From positions 1 to 45,364 of the forward strand of contig JBEIHC010000009.1 in NCBI GenBank assembly GCA_040381555.1: DNA of 45,364 nt, in the 5' to 3' direction. A program made the translations under genes and the position numbers. The notes beneath the pieces are model-generated. The model was not told the DNA's origin. It did not search any database and saw only the letters and a program-made list of their open reading frames with translations. This stretch comes from CANHCC01 sp040381555 (lineage in GTDB: Bacteria > Bacteroidota > Bacteroidia > J057 > RFSG01). This document shows positions 23,345 to 32,183 of this stretch, piece by piece. Numbering within the stretch: the stretch's first letter is position 1; each line of letters opens with the position of its first letter.

Positions 23345-24637
23345 ATGAATAGCATCAAAGGATTCTTGGGACCTATTCCCCAAAAAGATTCCCCCATCCA
23401 AATTATAGGCTCAGGAATTTCAGGTCTCTTATTGGGATGGCATCTTCATCAAAAAGGAATCCCGATAAAAATATATTCTGATTCAGTACAAGCCGGCGGA
23501 ATGATTCATACCCAAAAACGAACATATGGCATTGTAGAGTCTGCCGCCAATGGAATCTTATGGTCTGAAGCCATGGATAATTTATGTAAAAAATTGAATC
23601 TAAGGCCATTAAAATCAAAACCTGAATCTGCAAAAAGATATATACTTCGTAACGGTATCCCCAGAAGGTTTCCCTTAAGCCTTTGGGAAACTTTAGCTGT
23701 TTTGCCCAATTTGTTCCGAAATATTTCGGTAAGTGATACTGAAAATCTGGAGGAATTTGCGCGAAAGGCGGGCGGGTTTGCACTCCACAATTTCGTGATA
23801 CAGGCAGCAATGTATGGAATTTACGCTTCTGAGGCTAAACATTTGGGGTTAAAAGCTATTTTTCCAACCGTACATCAACAACTCCAGGCTGGTGCTACAT
23901 TAAAGGATGCCTTGAAAGGTGCATTTCCCAAAAAAAGCCCTCAGAACATCCCCAGAGGATTACATTCTTTTCCAAATGGAATGTCAGAATTGACCCAAGC
24001 TCTTTCTGATACTTTAAAAGATTCCATCCACCCAATACAAAAATTACCTGAAGATCAGGAGAATATCCATAGCATTCTGTGCATTCCTGCTTGGTGTAAG
24101 CCTCCTATTGAGTTACCCGAAACGGTTCAATCTCTTTTGGCTCAAATTCGGTACGCCCCTTTACTTTCAGCTACATTCTTTTTCAAAAATGAACTTTCGG
24201 CCAAAATCCCTAATGGATTTGGAATGGTCATTCCTCCTTCGGAAGGCTATGCAATACTAGGAGTTTTATTCAATGATCAGATTTTTGAAAATCGCACATT
24301 TTCAAAAGAGTATAAATCTTTTACCTGTATAGTGGGTGGGTATGGAAGGCCTATTTTGAATTCTTTGGATTCTCAAGAATTCAAGCAAAAAATTCAAGAG
24401 GAGCTAATGAAAATATTTAGTATAAAAAACGAACCAATAGATTTCGAGATTCATAGTTGGGAAAAAGCACTTCCTGTATACAGCCCAGAACTGCCCACAA
24501 TTTGGCATTCGCTCGATTCGGAATTAAAGCAATCTTCCAACTCTATCTCACTTTTTGGAAATTATACCGGTGAAATATCCATTCGGGGTTTGTGTGGCAC
24601 TGCAGCCAAATTAGCGGAAAGGGTAGGGAATGCCTGA
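23345..24637 (+). CDS. Protoporphyrinogen oxidase-like flavoprotein
   Basis: A 430-residue FAD-dependent amine-oxidase-fold protein that best resembles oxygen-dependent protoporphyrinogen or coproporphyrinogen oxidase (HemY/HemG type), late heme synthesis. Residues ~19-38 hold the dinucleotide motif IIGSGISGLLLGWHL. The pattern SAANGILW, then LEEFARKAGGFALHNFVIQAAMYGIYASEAKHL, then HSFPNGMSELTQAL follows the family order, and the C-terminal FAD contact LFGNYTGEISIRG is present. The sequence is divergent, so another substrate is possible. Its last 8 bases overlap the ketosynthase gene. The -7 box stands four bases before the ATG, so the mRNA is probably leaderless. Confidence 0.7.
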   Translation: MNSIKGFLGPIPQKDSPIQIIGSGISGLLLGWHLHQKGIPIKIYSDSVQAGGMIHTQKRTYGIVESAANGILWSEAMDNLCKKLNLRPLKSKPESAKRYILRNGIPRRFPLSLWETLAVLPNLFRNISVSDTENLEEFARKAGGFALHNFVIQAAMYGIYASEAKHLGLKAIFPTVHQQLQAGATLKDALKGAFPKKSPQNIPRGLHSFPNGMSELTQALSDTLKDSIHPIQKLPEDQENIHSILCIPAWCKPPIELPETVQSLLAQIRYAPLLSATFFFKNELSAKIPNGFGMVIPPSEGYAILGVLFNDQIFENRTFSKEYKSFTCIVGGYGRPILNSLDSQEFKQKIQEELMKIFSIKNEPIDFEIHSWEKALPVYSPELPTIWHSLDSELKQSSNSISLFGNYTGEISIRGLCGTAAKLAERVGNA

Positions 24638-25796
24638 GCCTTTGGCCTATATAATTGGTGCAGGAGCCTTGGGACCTTTCGGGAAAAATATGCTCGAACT
24701 CCAACAATTTCTGCAAGTTGGAAAACCAAATTTTCGGAACATTTCAGTTGGCAACCGCCTTTATGCTGCGGGTCTTTTATCTGAAAATGTCGAAGCCCAG
24801 CTAACTGCTCTTAATTCTCTTAATCGAAAATCTGACAGAAGTGTTAAAATGGCTTATCTTGCTGCAGAGGAGGCAATCTCTAGTCATCCAACTATCACCG
24901 AATTCAGAACGGGTGTAAGTATGGGCACTTCTCGTGGGCCAACCCGAAATTGGGAGCAGTCCTTTCAAGATTTTCAAGAGAAAAAGCCCATTTCTCCCTT
25001 TACCTCTCCCTCTACCACGCCGGGTGTGCTTTCCTCTGAAATTGCGGCTGCACTCAATTTAACCGGACCAGACTTGACGGTTTCCATGACCTGCTCTTCT
25101 TCCTTAGCTGCCATTTTAAATGGCTTGGCTTGGCTAAAAGCAGGATGGTGTGATTACTTTTTAGCAGGAGGTTCAGAGGCTGCTCTTACGCCTTTCACCC
25201 TTGCCCAAGCAGAAGCCTTAAACCTGTACAGCAAGAAATCGAGTGTAGATCCTTGGCCTTGCCAACCTTTAAATTTTCATAAATCTGAGAATACCCTCGT
25301 TTTATCTGAAGCAGCGGCAACTATTTTGTTAAGCAGAAGTTCTTCCTATAAATCCTTTCCTTTTATCAGTGGTTTTGGTGCTGCTCGGGAAGAATTAAGT
25401 AGCCCCGCAGGCATTTCGAATGATGGGGAGGCGTTTAGAAATGCCATGACTCAGGCCCTCCATTTTTCTCCAGGGAAGGTTGATCTTGTTCTGGTTCATG
25501 CTCCGGGAACCATTCTAGGCGACCTAGCAGAATTTAAAGCTATTCAAAAAGTGTTTGGCGAGAAGGAAATGCCTCAGCTTTTCCCGTTAAAAGCATTAGT
25601 AGGACATTCTTACGGGGCATCAGGTGCATTGGCTATTGTTGCTGCGATAGCCTTGTTCTCCCATTCCTTTCCAATCCCTGATTATTCCTTTAATCAAGGT
25701 GCTCATACAAGAAGTGCGCTTCCCAAAAGAATACTCGTGAATGCTGCTGGGTTTGGCGGACAATGCATTTCAATACTATTGGAAAAACCAGAATGA
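24630..25796 (+). CDS. Beta-ketoacyl synthase (FabF/KAS family)
   Basis: A 388-residue thiolase-fold condensing enzyme. The catalytic triad is complete: Cys155 (SMTCSSSLAA), His290 (LVHAPGTILGD) and His326 with Lys321 (KALVGHSYGASGAL). The N-terminal part is shortened relative to FabF (about 410 residues), and the sequence diverges from housekeeping FabF. No acyl carrier protein or reductase gene is nearby, so it may serve a specialised fatty or polyene product instead of bulk fatty acid synthesis. It overlaps the flavoprotein gene by 8 bases and the next gene by 4, so the three are co-translated. Confidence 0.85.
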   Translation: MPEPLAYIIGAGALGPFGKNMLELQQFLQVGKPNFRNISVGNRLYAAGLLSENVEAQLTALNSLNRKSDRSVKMAYLAAEEAISSHPTITEFRTGVSMGTSRGPTRNWEQSFQDFQEKKPISPFTSPSTTPGVLSSEIAAALNLTGPDLTVSMTCSSSLAAILNGLAWLKAGWCDYFLAGGSEAALTPFTLAQAEALNLYSKKSSVDPWPCQPLNFHKSENTLVLSEAAATILLSRSSSYKSFPFISGFGAAREELSSPAGISNDGEAFRNAMTQALHFSPGKVDLVLVHAPGTILGDLAEFKAIQKVFGEKEMPQLFPLKALVGHSYGASGALAIVAAIALFSHSFPIPDYSFNQGAHTRSALPKRILVNAAGFGGQCISILLEKPE

Positions 25797-26242
25797 AATT
25801 TCCCCGAATTCTATACCTTATTTTAGGTTTGTTCCTGTTAATCCTCTTAGGCGTTTATAAAGAAGATTGGTTGGAGCTATGGGCGCAATGGTTTGTACTT
25901 CAGTTATCTGGAAATACAGAACAGGGATCTACCGGAGCGATGGATTTTCTACTCAATAACCGAAAGTTCTTGGCTACTAGTTTAATGAGTTTCATCTATT
26001 TAATCCTAACAAGTTTAAGTATCTGGGCTTTCACCCAATCTAGATTCTGGACTCTTTTGAGTGGAGGATTAGTGTTAATTCTCATGACATGCTCCTTATT
26101 CATTTATTTGCTTGGGCTCAACGCAACGCGAGCAGAGCTATGGTGGAAAACAGCTCAAGACATTAAAATGCTCATTCAATCCCCCTTTTTGCTGACCATC
26201 TTATCCGGTGCCTATCTTTGGCTCAAGAAACAGAAAATGTAA
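25793..26242 (+). CDS. Small four-helix membrane protein
   Basis: A 149-residue membrane protein with hydrophobic segments at about 4-20, 61-81, 87-107 and 126-142. Notable stretches are NNRKFLATSLMSFIYLILTSLS and RAELWWKTAQDIKMLIQSPFLL. Size and topology recall the small membrane proteins that accompany exosortases in Bacteroidota (the XrtF/XrtX-associated type), but no exosortase is present here, so this is only a weak resemblance. The ATG at 25793 overlaps the ketosynthase stop (ATGA), which fixes the start. Confidence 0.65.
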   Translation: MKFPRILYLILGLFLLILLGVYKEDWLELWAQWFVLQLSGNTEQGSTGAMDFLLNNRKFLATSLMSFIYLILTSLSIWAFTQSRFWTLLSGGLVLILMTCSLFIYLLGLNATRAELWWKTAQDIKMLIQSPFLLTILSGAYLWLKKQKM

Positions 26243-26295
26243 AAGATTTTCCTCTATCCACTGCATTCCTGCACCTTTAGTCAAGGCGGTTTTCG

Positions 26296-26304
26296 TATCT
26301 TTGC
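26296..26304 (+). promoter_or_regulatory. Promoter -7 box for the lysine aminotransferase operon
   Basis: TATCTTTGC matches TAnnTTTGC exactly. It lies 31 bases before the ATG at 26336, with TTTAG at 26276-26280 as a weak -33 candidate. Confidence 0.6.
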
Positions 26305-26335
26305 AGACTGTTTATTTTTTCCTGTTTACTGATTT

Positions 26336-27679
26336 ATGAAGAATATCACCCATTTAAAACCATCAGAGGTAAAAGCCACTATTGGTCAACATGTTCTGGC
26401 CGACGGATATGATTTTGTCCTCGACATGAAAAAAAGTCACGGCACCTGGATTCACGATTCCGTTACCGGAAATGAATATTTGGACTTTTTCACAGGCTTT
26501 GCCTCCATGCCCTTAGGCTTTAATCACCCTTCCATGGTCAATGATGAGCAGTTCAAGGAAGATCTTTATTTGGCAGCTCTAACCAACCCTGCCAATGCGG
26601 ATGTTTATACGGATCAATATGCCCGATTTATAGAGACCTTTGGAAGAGTTGGGATTCCATCTTATTTGCCTCATGCCTTCTTTATCGCTGGGGGCGGATT
26701 AGCCGTAGAGAATACCGTGAAAGTTGCTATGGATTGGAAGGTTCAAAAGAATTTTCAAAAAGGTCATCTTAAAGAAAAGGGCTTTAAGGTCATTCACTTC
26801 GAGCAAGCATTTCATGGTCGCACAGGATACACTCTTAGCCTGACCAATACACAACCCAACAAAACAAAATGGTTTGCCCGTTTTGAAGATTGGCCCAGAA
26901 TTATCAATCCTAAAATTGTCTTTCCATTTACCGATGAAGGCTTGGACGATTTAATCCGTCGGGAGCAATTAGCCTTAGCCCAAATTAAACAGGCTTTCAT
27001 TTCTAATCCAGACGAGATTTGCGCCATTATACTTGAGCCGATTCAAGGTGAAGGAGGGGATAATCATTTTAGGCAAGAGTTTTTGGAATCATTGCGCATG
27101 CTTTGTGATGAAAACGATGCTTTACTCATTTATGATGAAGTACAAACCGGAGTTGCTATGACGGGGAAATTTTGGAGCCATCAACATTTCGGGGAAAAGG
27201 CAAGACCTGACTTATTGGCCTTTGGAAAAAAGATGCAGATTTGTGGAATCTTGGGCGGCGGAAAAGTAGCGGAAGTTGAAACCAATTGCTTTACCGTATC
27301 AAGCCGAATTAACTCCACTTGGGGAGGAAATCTGGTAGACATGGTTCGCAGTGCCAAAATATTAGAAATTATAGAATCTGATAACTTGGCGGAAAACGCA
27401 AACAAAATGGGTGAAAACCTAAGAGCCGTTTTACATAATCTCAGTTCGACCTTCAGACAAATAACCAATGTGAGGGGTAGGGGATTGTTTTGTGCCTTTG
27501 ACCTTCCCTCCGGAAAAGAAGTTCAGGATTTAATTGCTGCCTGTTACCGCAACCAGTTGATCATTCTTGCCTGCGGAGAAAGATCCATTCGATTCCGTCC
27601 GCCCTTGAATGTTCAGGAATCTGAAATCCGAAAAATGGAAGAAAGAATGTATCACGCACTCAAATCTTTAAATTATTGA
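26336..27679 (+). CDS. lat: L-lysine 6-transaminase
   Basis: A 447-residue class III PLP aminotransferase that moves the epsilon-amino group of lysine to 2-oxoglutarate. The PLP lysine is in LLAFGKKMQICG (Lys298 or 299), the PLP-ring Asp267 in LIYDEVQTG, and RINSTWGGNLVDMVR (about 307) is a lysine-aminotransferase hallmark that separates it from ornithine and GABA enzymes. The N-terminal HVLADGYDFVLDMKKSHG also matches that family. Length is normal. No further lysine degradation gene is seen nearby. It is followed closely by hslU and may be co-transcribed with it. Confidence 0.88.
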   Translation: MKNITHLKPSEVKATIGQHVLADGYDFVLDMKKSHGTWIHDSVTGNEYLDFFTGFASMPLGFNHPSMVNDEQFKEDLYLAALTNPANADVYTDQYARFIETFGRVGIPSYLPHAFFIAGGGLAVENTVKVAMDWKVQKNFQKGHLKEKGFKVIHFEQAFHGRTGYTLSLTNTQPNKTKWFARFEDWPRIINPKIVFPFTDEGLDDLIRREQLALAQIKQAFISNPDEICAIILEPIQGEGGDNHFRQEFLESLRMLCDENDALLIYDEVQTGVAMTGKFWSHQHFGEKARPDLLAFGKKMQICGILGGGKVAEVETNCFTVSSRINSTWGGNLVDMVRSAKILEIIESDNLAENANKMGENLRAVLHNLSSTFRQITNVRGRGLFCAFDLPSGKEVQDLIAACYRNQLIILACGERSIRFRPPLNVQESEIRKMEERMYHALKSLNY

Positions 27680-27684
27680 TTAGA

Positions 27685-29109
27685 ATGGAAAAAGCTCTCC
27701 AACAGGAGATTACAGATCTGACTCCTCAGAAAATAGTTGAAGAACTCGACAAATATATAGTAGGGCAACACGAAGCAAAACGCTCTGTCGCAATAGCACT
27801 TCGTAACCGATGGAGAAGGATGAATACTGCTTTGGATATTCGAAAGGAAATTATTCCCAACAATATTCTGATGATTGGAGCAACAGGCGTAGGAAAAACT
27901 GAAATTGCCCGCCGATTAGCCGGTTTAGCCAATGCCCCTTTTATAAAAGTGGAGGCATCTAAATTTACGGAGGTAGGATATGTTGGGAGAGATGTGGAAA
28001 GTATGGTGCGTGACCTAGTTGAGCAGGGAATTAATCTGGTGAAAGCCGAAAGGAAAATTCAGGTGGCAGAAAAAGCTAAAGAAAACGCCCTTGAGCAAGT
28101 ACTTGATCTTTTGATCCCCCCGCTTTCAGGCTCTCAATCATCCCTTCATAAAAATGATTTTGACTTGGAAGATGAAAATTCTACCAAACAATCCCCTGTG
28201 CCTGCTCCCGGCAGTGAGGAAGAACTTAATCTTCGTACTAGGGAGAAATTTCGGGAAAAACTGAAAAATGGGGAGCTAGATAATCGAATCGTGGAGCTCG
28301 AAGTAAACCTTCCTTCCACCTCTGTTCAAATTATGGGACCTGCAGGTATGGAGGGAATGGACGGTTTACAGGAAATGCTCAGTGGAATGGTGCCGAAAAA
28401 GAAAAAAATGCGGAAAATGAGCGTAGCAGAAGCTCGAGAATATTTCACTGAAGAGGAAGCTCAGAAATTGATCGATATGGATGCTGTCACCCGCGATGCA
28501 CTAGAGCGTACCCAGGAAACAGGCATTATTTTTATAGATGAAATTGATAAAGTGGCAAATGGCAATTCCGGAAAATCGGGACCGGATGTTTCCAGAGAAG
28601 GGGTTCAACGAGATCTGTTGCCTATTGTTGAGGGGAGTACGGTCAACACTAAATATGGTGCAGTAAAAACCGATCATGTTTTGTTCATCGCTGCGGGAGC
28701 TTTTCATGTATCCAAACCTTCTGATCTAATCCCCGAATTGCAAGGTAGATTTCCGATTCGGGTGGAACTCAATTCCTTGACCGAAGATGATTTCTTTAGA
28801 ATTCTAGATCAACCCCAAAATGCTCTGACTAGGCAATACGAGGAAATGCTCCGTTCTGAAGGAGTGGAACTAAAATTTACGGAGGCTGCCCTTCGCAAAA
28901 TTGCAACTATTGCCTTTCAAGTTAATAATGAAGTAGAAAATATTGGAGCTAGGCGTTTACACACTATCTTAAGTACTGTGCTCAACGAAATACTTTTTGA
29001 TATTCCAGACAGAACCGATCGAAAAGAGTTTGAAATAACCGATGCTTATGTGGAGGAAAGGCTGGGCACAATCTTGAAAAAGAAAGATTTAAGTAGATAT
29101 ATTTTGTAA
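27685..29109 (+). CDS. hslU: ATP-dependent protease ATPase subunit HslU
   Basis: A 474-residue AAA+ unfoldase that feeds substrates to the HslV peptidase. It has the N-terminal LTPQKIVEELDKYIVGQHEAKR, Walker A GATGVGKTEIARRLA, a long helical I-domain (about 110-240), Walker B IIFIDEIDKVANG, a sensor region GRFPIRVEL, and the C-terminal end DLSRYIL, which docks into HslV. I use the ATG at 27685; TTG at 27676 is possible but overlaps the upstream gene. hslV is not in the window, whereas in many bacteria it is adjacent. Confidence 0.95.
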   Translation: MEKALQQEITDLTPQKIVEELDKYIVGQHEAKRSVAIALRNRWRRMNTALDIRKEIIPNNILMIGATGVGKTEIARRLAGLANAPFIKVEASKFTEVGYVGRDVESMVRDLVEQGINLVKAERKIQVAEKAKENALEQVLDLLIPPLSGSQSSLHKNDFDLEDENSTKQSPVPAPGSEEELNLRTREKFREKLKNGELDNRIVELEVNLPSTSVQIMGPAGMEGMDGLQEMLSGMVPKKKKMRKMSVAEAREYFTEEEAQKLIDMDAVTRDALERTQETGIIFIDEIDKVANGNSGKSGPDVSREGVQRDLLPIVEGSTVNTKYGAVKTDHVLFIAAGAFHVSKPSDLIPELQGRFPIRVELNSLTEDDFFRILDQPQNALTRQYEEMLRSEGVELKFTEAALRKIATIAFQVNNEVENIGARRLHTILSTVLNEILFDIPDRTDRKEFEITDAYVEERLGTILKKKDLSRYIL

Positions 29110-29112
29110 ACT

Positions 29113-29601
29113 TTGGAAAAACACCTGAATCTGAAATATGAGCAATTTGAGAAAGCCGATCAGCTTCCTCAGGATGAACAAAATCTCTTGGAATTGTCCC
29201 TAAAAGCCAGTGAAAATGCCTATGCCCCGTATTCTGAGTTTTTTGTAGGTGCAGCTGTATTGTTAGAAAATGGAGAAATTATCCTGGGCAACAATCAAGA
29301 AAATGGCGCATATCCCTCTGGACTTTGTGCAGAAAGAACTGCCCTTTTTGCCACTGGAGCTGCTGGAAAATCCAAGCTAATACGAAAAATTGCCATTAGA
29401 GCTCAAAGCCCAAAGTATGACATGAGTCATCCTGTAGGGCCTTGTGGAGCATGCCGACAGGTCATGGTTGAATATGAAAAACTCTCAGGCCAGAAAATGA
29501 TCGTTCTGCTTCAGGGAGAAACTGGAGATATTATAAGAATCGAAGGCGTAGCAGATACTCTCATTCCGTTTACCTTTGATTTATTTAGCCTGAAAAAATA
29601 A
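29113..29601 (+). CDS. cdd: Cytidine deaminase
   Basis: A 162-residue zinc enzyme converting cytidine and deoxycytidine to uridines in pyrimidine salvage. The zinc and catalytic residues are present: Cys72-Ala-Glu74 (SGLCAERTA) and Cys111/Cys114 (GPCGACRQ); this Cys-rich site marks the tetrameric class. YAPYSEFFVGAAV binds substrate. No ATG lies near the natural start, so TTG at 29113, three bases after the hslU stop, is the likely start. That gives a tight hslU-cdd spacing. Confidence 0.92.
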   Translation: MEKHLNLKYEQFEKADQLPQDEQNLLELSLKASENAYAPYSEFFVGAAVLLENGEIILGNNQENGAYPSGLCAERTALFATGAAGKSKLIRKIAIRAQSPKYDMSHPVGPCGACRQVMVEYEKLSGQKMIVLLQGETGDIIRIEGVADTLIPFTFDLFSLKK

Positions 29602-29612
29602 TAAAACGGATC

Positions 29613-30707
29613 TTGATAAGTCCTTTTACTCAAACTTTAGTAGCTGGCGTGTCGATTAAAAATATTAGTATTTTCCTATTGATTTTTTTTTCCTTCAGCT
29701 TGGTGCAAGCCCAGTTAGTTGATATGATTCAATTGGGAGAAACAAAACAAGATTCTTCCTACTATGACATTTTTCAGACAAATGACACCGAATTTTGGAT
29801 TGGGGGAAAGGGAGGTATTTTAAAAAAATATACGCTGAATAAGGGTATTCAGGATATTGCATACCCAAAGGAGGGAAATAGTATTCTGAGAATCAATCGG
29901 ATGGGTGAAAAAATGATTCTAGCAGCAGACAAGGGTACCTTGTTCATTTTGGAAAACCAGGTGTGGAAAGTCCAAAAGTTTCCCAATCTTCGTAAATCTT
30001 GTTTTTATGATATACAGGTAATTGATAGTCTAAATGCCTTTTTATGCGGGGGGAAATCGAAAATCGCCGTAGGTAAAAAAACCATACCATTTGGGTTTAT
30101 TTTAGGTACAACAGATGGGGGCGAAACATGGACAACTGTTTACAAAAGCTGGAAAAGAATGATCTGGCGTTTGAAATGGGAGAAAGAAAAAAACAAATTA
30201 TATGCCTTAACCTATTCTCCATGGGGAACCGTAATAATGGAAGGAAAGGATAGGGGAGTAAACTGGCAAAAAACAGGTTTCACCAACAAGAATCTTCTGC
30301 ACGATTTTGAGTTAAAAAAGGACAATAGTTTTATTGCAGCAGGAGGAAATTCAGGTAGTATACATAAATCCAATTCCTACCTGCTAAAATCCTGCTTTGC
30401 CGATAAGTCAAATTCTCCCAATAACGCCGATTTTTATCCTAATGTGGGTTTGATTTGGGATTATTCAGATAGCCAGTGTTATGAAACTGCAGGTGCCTGT
30501 GCGGGTAATCTCTTATACAAAACGAAAAAAGACTCAGCCAATTGGAAAACAATACAACTGTCTAACCCCATTAACTTATACGAAATTCTTTTTTATACCG
30601 ATTACCAAGCACTCATTATTGGAAGTAATAAAAGTATACTTCGTTTATCTTTCCCTGAAACTGAACTAAATGAATCCATTTTAAACTCAAGTTCAGGCTC
30701 CCGGTAG
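29613..30707 (+). CDS. Secreted beta-propeller-like protein
   Basis: A 364-residue exported protein. A signal sequence (ISIFLLIFFSFSLVQAQ) precedes repeated strand motifs such as FWIGGKGGILKKY, MILAADKGTLFIL and GTTDGGETWTTVYKSW, typical of Ycf48/BNR-type propellers. The role is unknown. No ATG is available at the front. TTG at 29613 is one start; GTG at 29649 would place the signal peptide right at the N-terminus (MSIKNISIF) and is my preference. The last 15 bases overlap the convergent Nudix gene. Cys residues near 262, 293 and 300 could be disulfide-bonded. Confidence 0.65.
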   Translation: MISPFTQTLVAGVSIKNISIFLLIFFSFSLVQAQLVDMIQLGETKQDSSYYDIFQTNDTEFWIGGKGGILKKYTLNKGIQDIAYPKEGNSILRINRMGEKMILAADKGTLFILENQVWKVQKFPNLRKSCFYDIQVIDSLNAFLCGGKSKIAVGKKTIPFGFILGTTDGGETWTTVYKSWKRMIWRLKWEKEKNKLYALTYSPWGTVIMEGKDRGVNWQKTGFTNKNLLHDFELKKDNSFIAAGGNSGSIHKSNSYLLKSCFADKSNSPNNADFYPNVGLIWDYSDSQCYETAGACAGNLLYKTKKDSANWKTIQLSNPINLYEILFYTDYQALIIGSNKSILRLSFPETELNESILNSSSGSR

Positions 30708-31157
30708 CGTATGGGTATCGCATAATTTTTGTACAACTATTCTGTCAATTGGAAAGTTTAGCTGTTGAACCAATTCAGGCAGCAGGGGAGTCCAACGAAA
30801 AACAATTGCCCCTTCTTCACTTTTTTCGAAATCAAACGGATTTTTCCTGAGGGCTAAAGTATGGACAGATTCACATTCAATCAGGTAATAAATACTAATT
30901 ATTTGATCTTCTTTTCTGAAAGCGGATTGTTGAAAAAAATCATTAACATAAAATAATTGAGGATTTCGGATTTCCAGCCCCGCTTCTTCTAGCCATTCTC
31001 TCTTGAGGCCATCCACAATACCCTCACCGAACTCGAGTCCACCTCCCGGAAATTTTGTAAACGATCTTCCAAATCGGATCTCATCACATACCAAAATTGA
31101 ATCTTTGGAGGAATTAAGGAGCAGTCCATAAACCCGAATATTGAAGCGTTCAATCAT
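30693..31157 (-). CDS. Nudix hydrolase
   Basis: A 154-residue Nudix protein. The box is complete, G39-x5-E45-x7-R53-E54-x2-E57-E58-x-G60 (GGLEFGEGIVDGLKREWLEE), so it should bind Mg and cleave a nucleoside diphosphate linked to some group X. The substrate cannot be read from the sequence. A -7 box (TATTTTTG) lies eight bases before the ATG. It is convergent with the propeller gene and overlaps it by 15 bases. Confidence 0.88.
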   Translation of the reverse strand: MIERFNIRVYGLLLNSSKDSILVCDEIRFGRSFTKFPGGGLEFGEGIVDGLKREWLEEAGLEIRNPQLFYVNDFFQQSAFRKEDQIISIYYLIECESVHTLALRKNPFDFEKSEEGAIVFRWTPLLPELVQQLNFPIDRIVVQKLCDTHTLPGA

Positions 31158-31165
31158 AAATTGGT

Positions 31166-31173
31166 CAAAAATA
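31166..31173 (-). promoter_or_regulatory. -7 box eight bases before an ATG
   Basis: TATTTTTG on the minus strand, eight bases before the Nudix ATG at 31157, implying a leader of only a few bases. Confidence 0.5.
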
Positions 31174-31321
31174 CAAAGATGTTAAAGGAAGTAAAAAGAA
31201 ATACGCCAAGTAAGTCCAGTAGGTTCAGTGACCCCAAAAAATAGTATTTCTAAACACAAGCAATCAAAAAGTTAGTGCCCCTTGGGGAAATCTTAATCTA
31301 AAACTAAAGCCAGAAATTTAG

Positions 31322-31329
31322 TTTCTTTG
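31322..31329 (+). promoter_or_regulatory. Near-consensus -7 box four bases before an ATG
   Basis: TTTCTTTG differs from TAnnTTTG at one fixed base. Only AGGT separates it from the ATG at 31334. Confidence 0.35.
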
Positions 31330-31333
31330 AGGT

Positions 31334-32176
31334 ATGTATTGTAGCCAATTGAATCTGAGATCACTTTTTTCGCTTTTCATACCTTGGAGTTTACTTATTC
31401 TGGTGATATGTATCAGCAATCCAATCCTTGCGCAACAGGAAGAAGAAAAACCAGGTGAGAAGCAGGGTAAATCAACTCAATTTGAGAAAATCACGCGTAC
31501 GCCATTTTCCACACAAAATAATCAACGGTTTGACATTTTGTTTACCCGGGGATTTCTGATAACCAGGCAGGATGCTGCTTTTGATTCAGTACCCATAAAT
31601 GCAGCAAGATCAGGAACCAATGTACTGGCAATGGGCTTTAACATTCCATTATCCTATCGTTTTTCGGTTGATGTGCAGCCTGGAGTTGCATTTTTCCGTC
31701 TATATTTTTTTCAAAGAGCTGGCAAAACCTTTCCAGATACAGTAAATCATGAGTCGCAAAAGTTAAGAATTTCCTATTTTGAGTTACCCATTTGTTTCAG
31801 AACAAATCTTTCATTCACAGAAAAAGAGGGAAAAAAAATTCCCGTTGCCTTTATCCAAGCAGGGGTAAGTGCAGGGTTAAGAATAGGGAGCAGCTATAAA
31901 ATGAAAACCCGTGATCAAAATAATATTTTAGTCACCTCAAAACATCACTTCATAGAAGGCTTGGATCCTTTGCGATATACTGGATTTTTGCGTTTGGTTT
32001 ATAAATCATTAGGGATAAATGTTCTGTACCGTTTTAATGATGTTTTTTTATCCGGCCGTACCTACAGTTACGACCGCAATGGGGTATCGTATTCCGTTCC
32101 AAAATCTAATCCGTCAGGCAGCGCTCTATATCCAAAGATAGGGGAGTTTGAATTTGGCTTAACCTTGATGTTATAA
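31334..32176 (+). CDS. Outer-membrane beta-barrel-like protein
   Basis: A 280-residue exported protein. Residues ~10-34 are a signal peptide ending ILAQ, followed by a Glu/Lys-rich linker (EEEKPGEKQGK). The rest shows alternating strands with aromatic ends (RFDILFTRGFLI, LSYRFSVDVQPGVAFFRLYFFQR, FIQAGVSAGLRIGSSYKM) and ends in FEFGLTLML, as in 8-10-strand outer-membrane barrels of the PorT/OmpW-like kind. No specific family was identified. A near-consensus -7 box (TTTCTTTG, 31322-31329) is four bases before the ATG. The palindrome array begins eight bases after its stop. Confidence 0.65.
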   Translation: MYCSQLNLRSLFSLFIPWSLLILVICISNPILAQQEEEKPGEKQGKSTQFEKITRTPFSTQNNQRFDILFTRGFLITRQDAAFDSVPINAARSGTNVLAMGFNIPLSYRFSVDVQPGVAFFRLYFFQRAGKTFPDTVNHESQKLRISYFELPICFRTNLSFTEKEGKKIPVAFIQAGVSAGLRIGSSYKMKTRDQNNILVTSKHHFIEGLDPLRYTGFLRLVYKSLGINVLYRFNDVFLSGRTYSYDRNGVSYSVPKSNPSGSALYPKIGEFEFGLTLML

Positions 32177-32183
32177 TTTTCAA

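Noticed and set aside
23291..23401. N-terminal extension of the LEA14-like protein
   Set aside because: It would hide the lipoprotein signal and overlap the divergent gene's start; the ATG at 23290 explains the protein better.
27685..29109. HslUV protease operon
   Set aside because: Only hslU is present; no HslV-like frame was found next to it.
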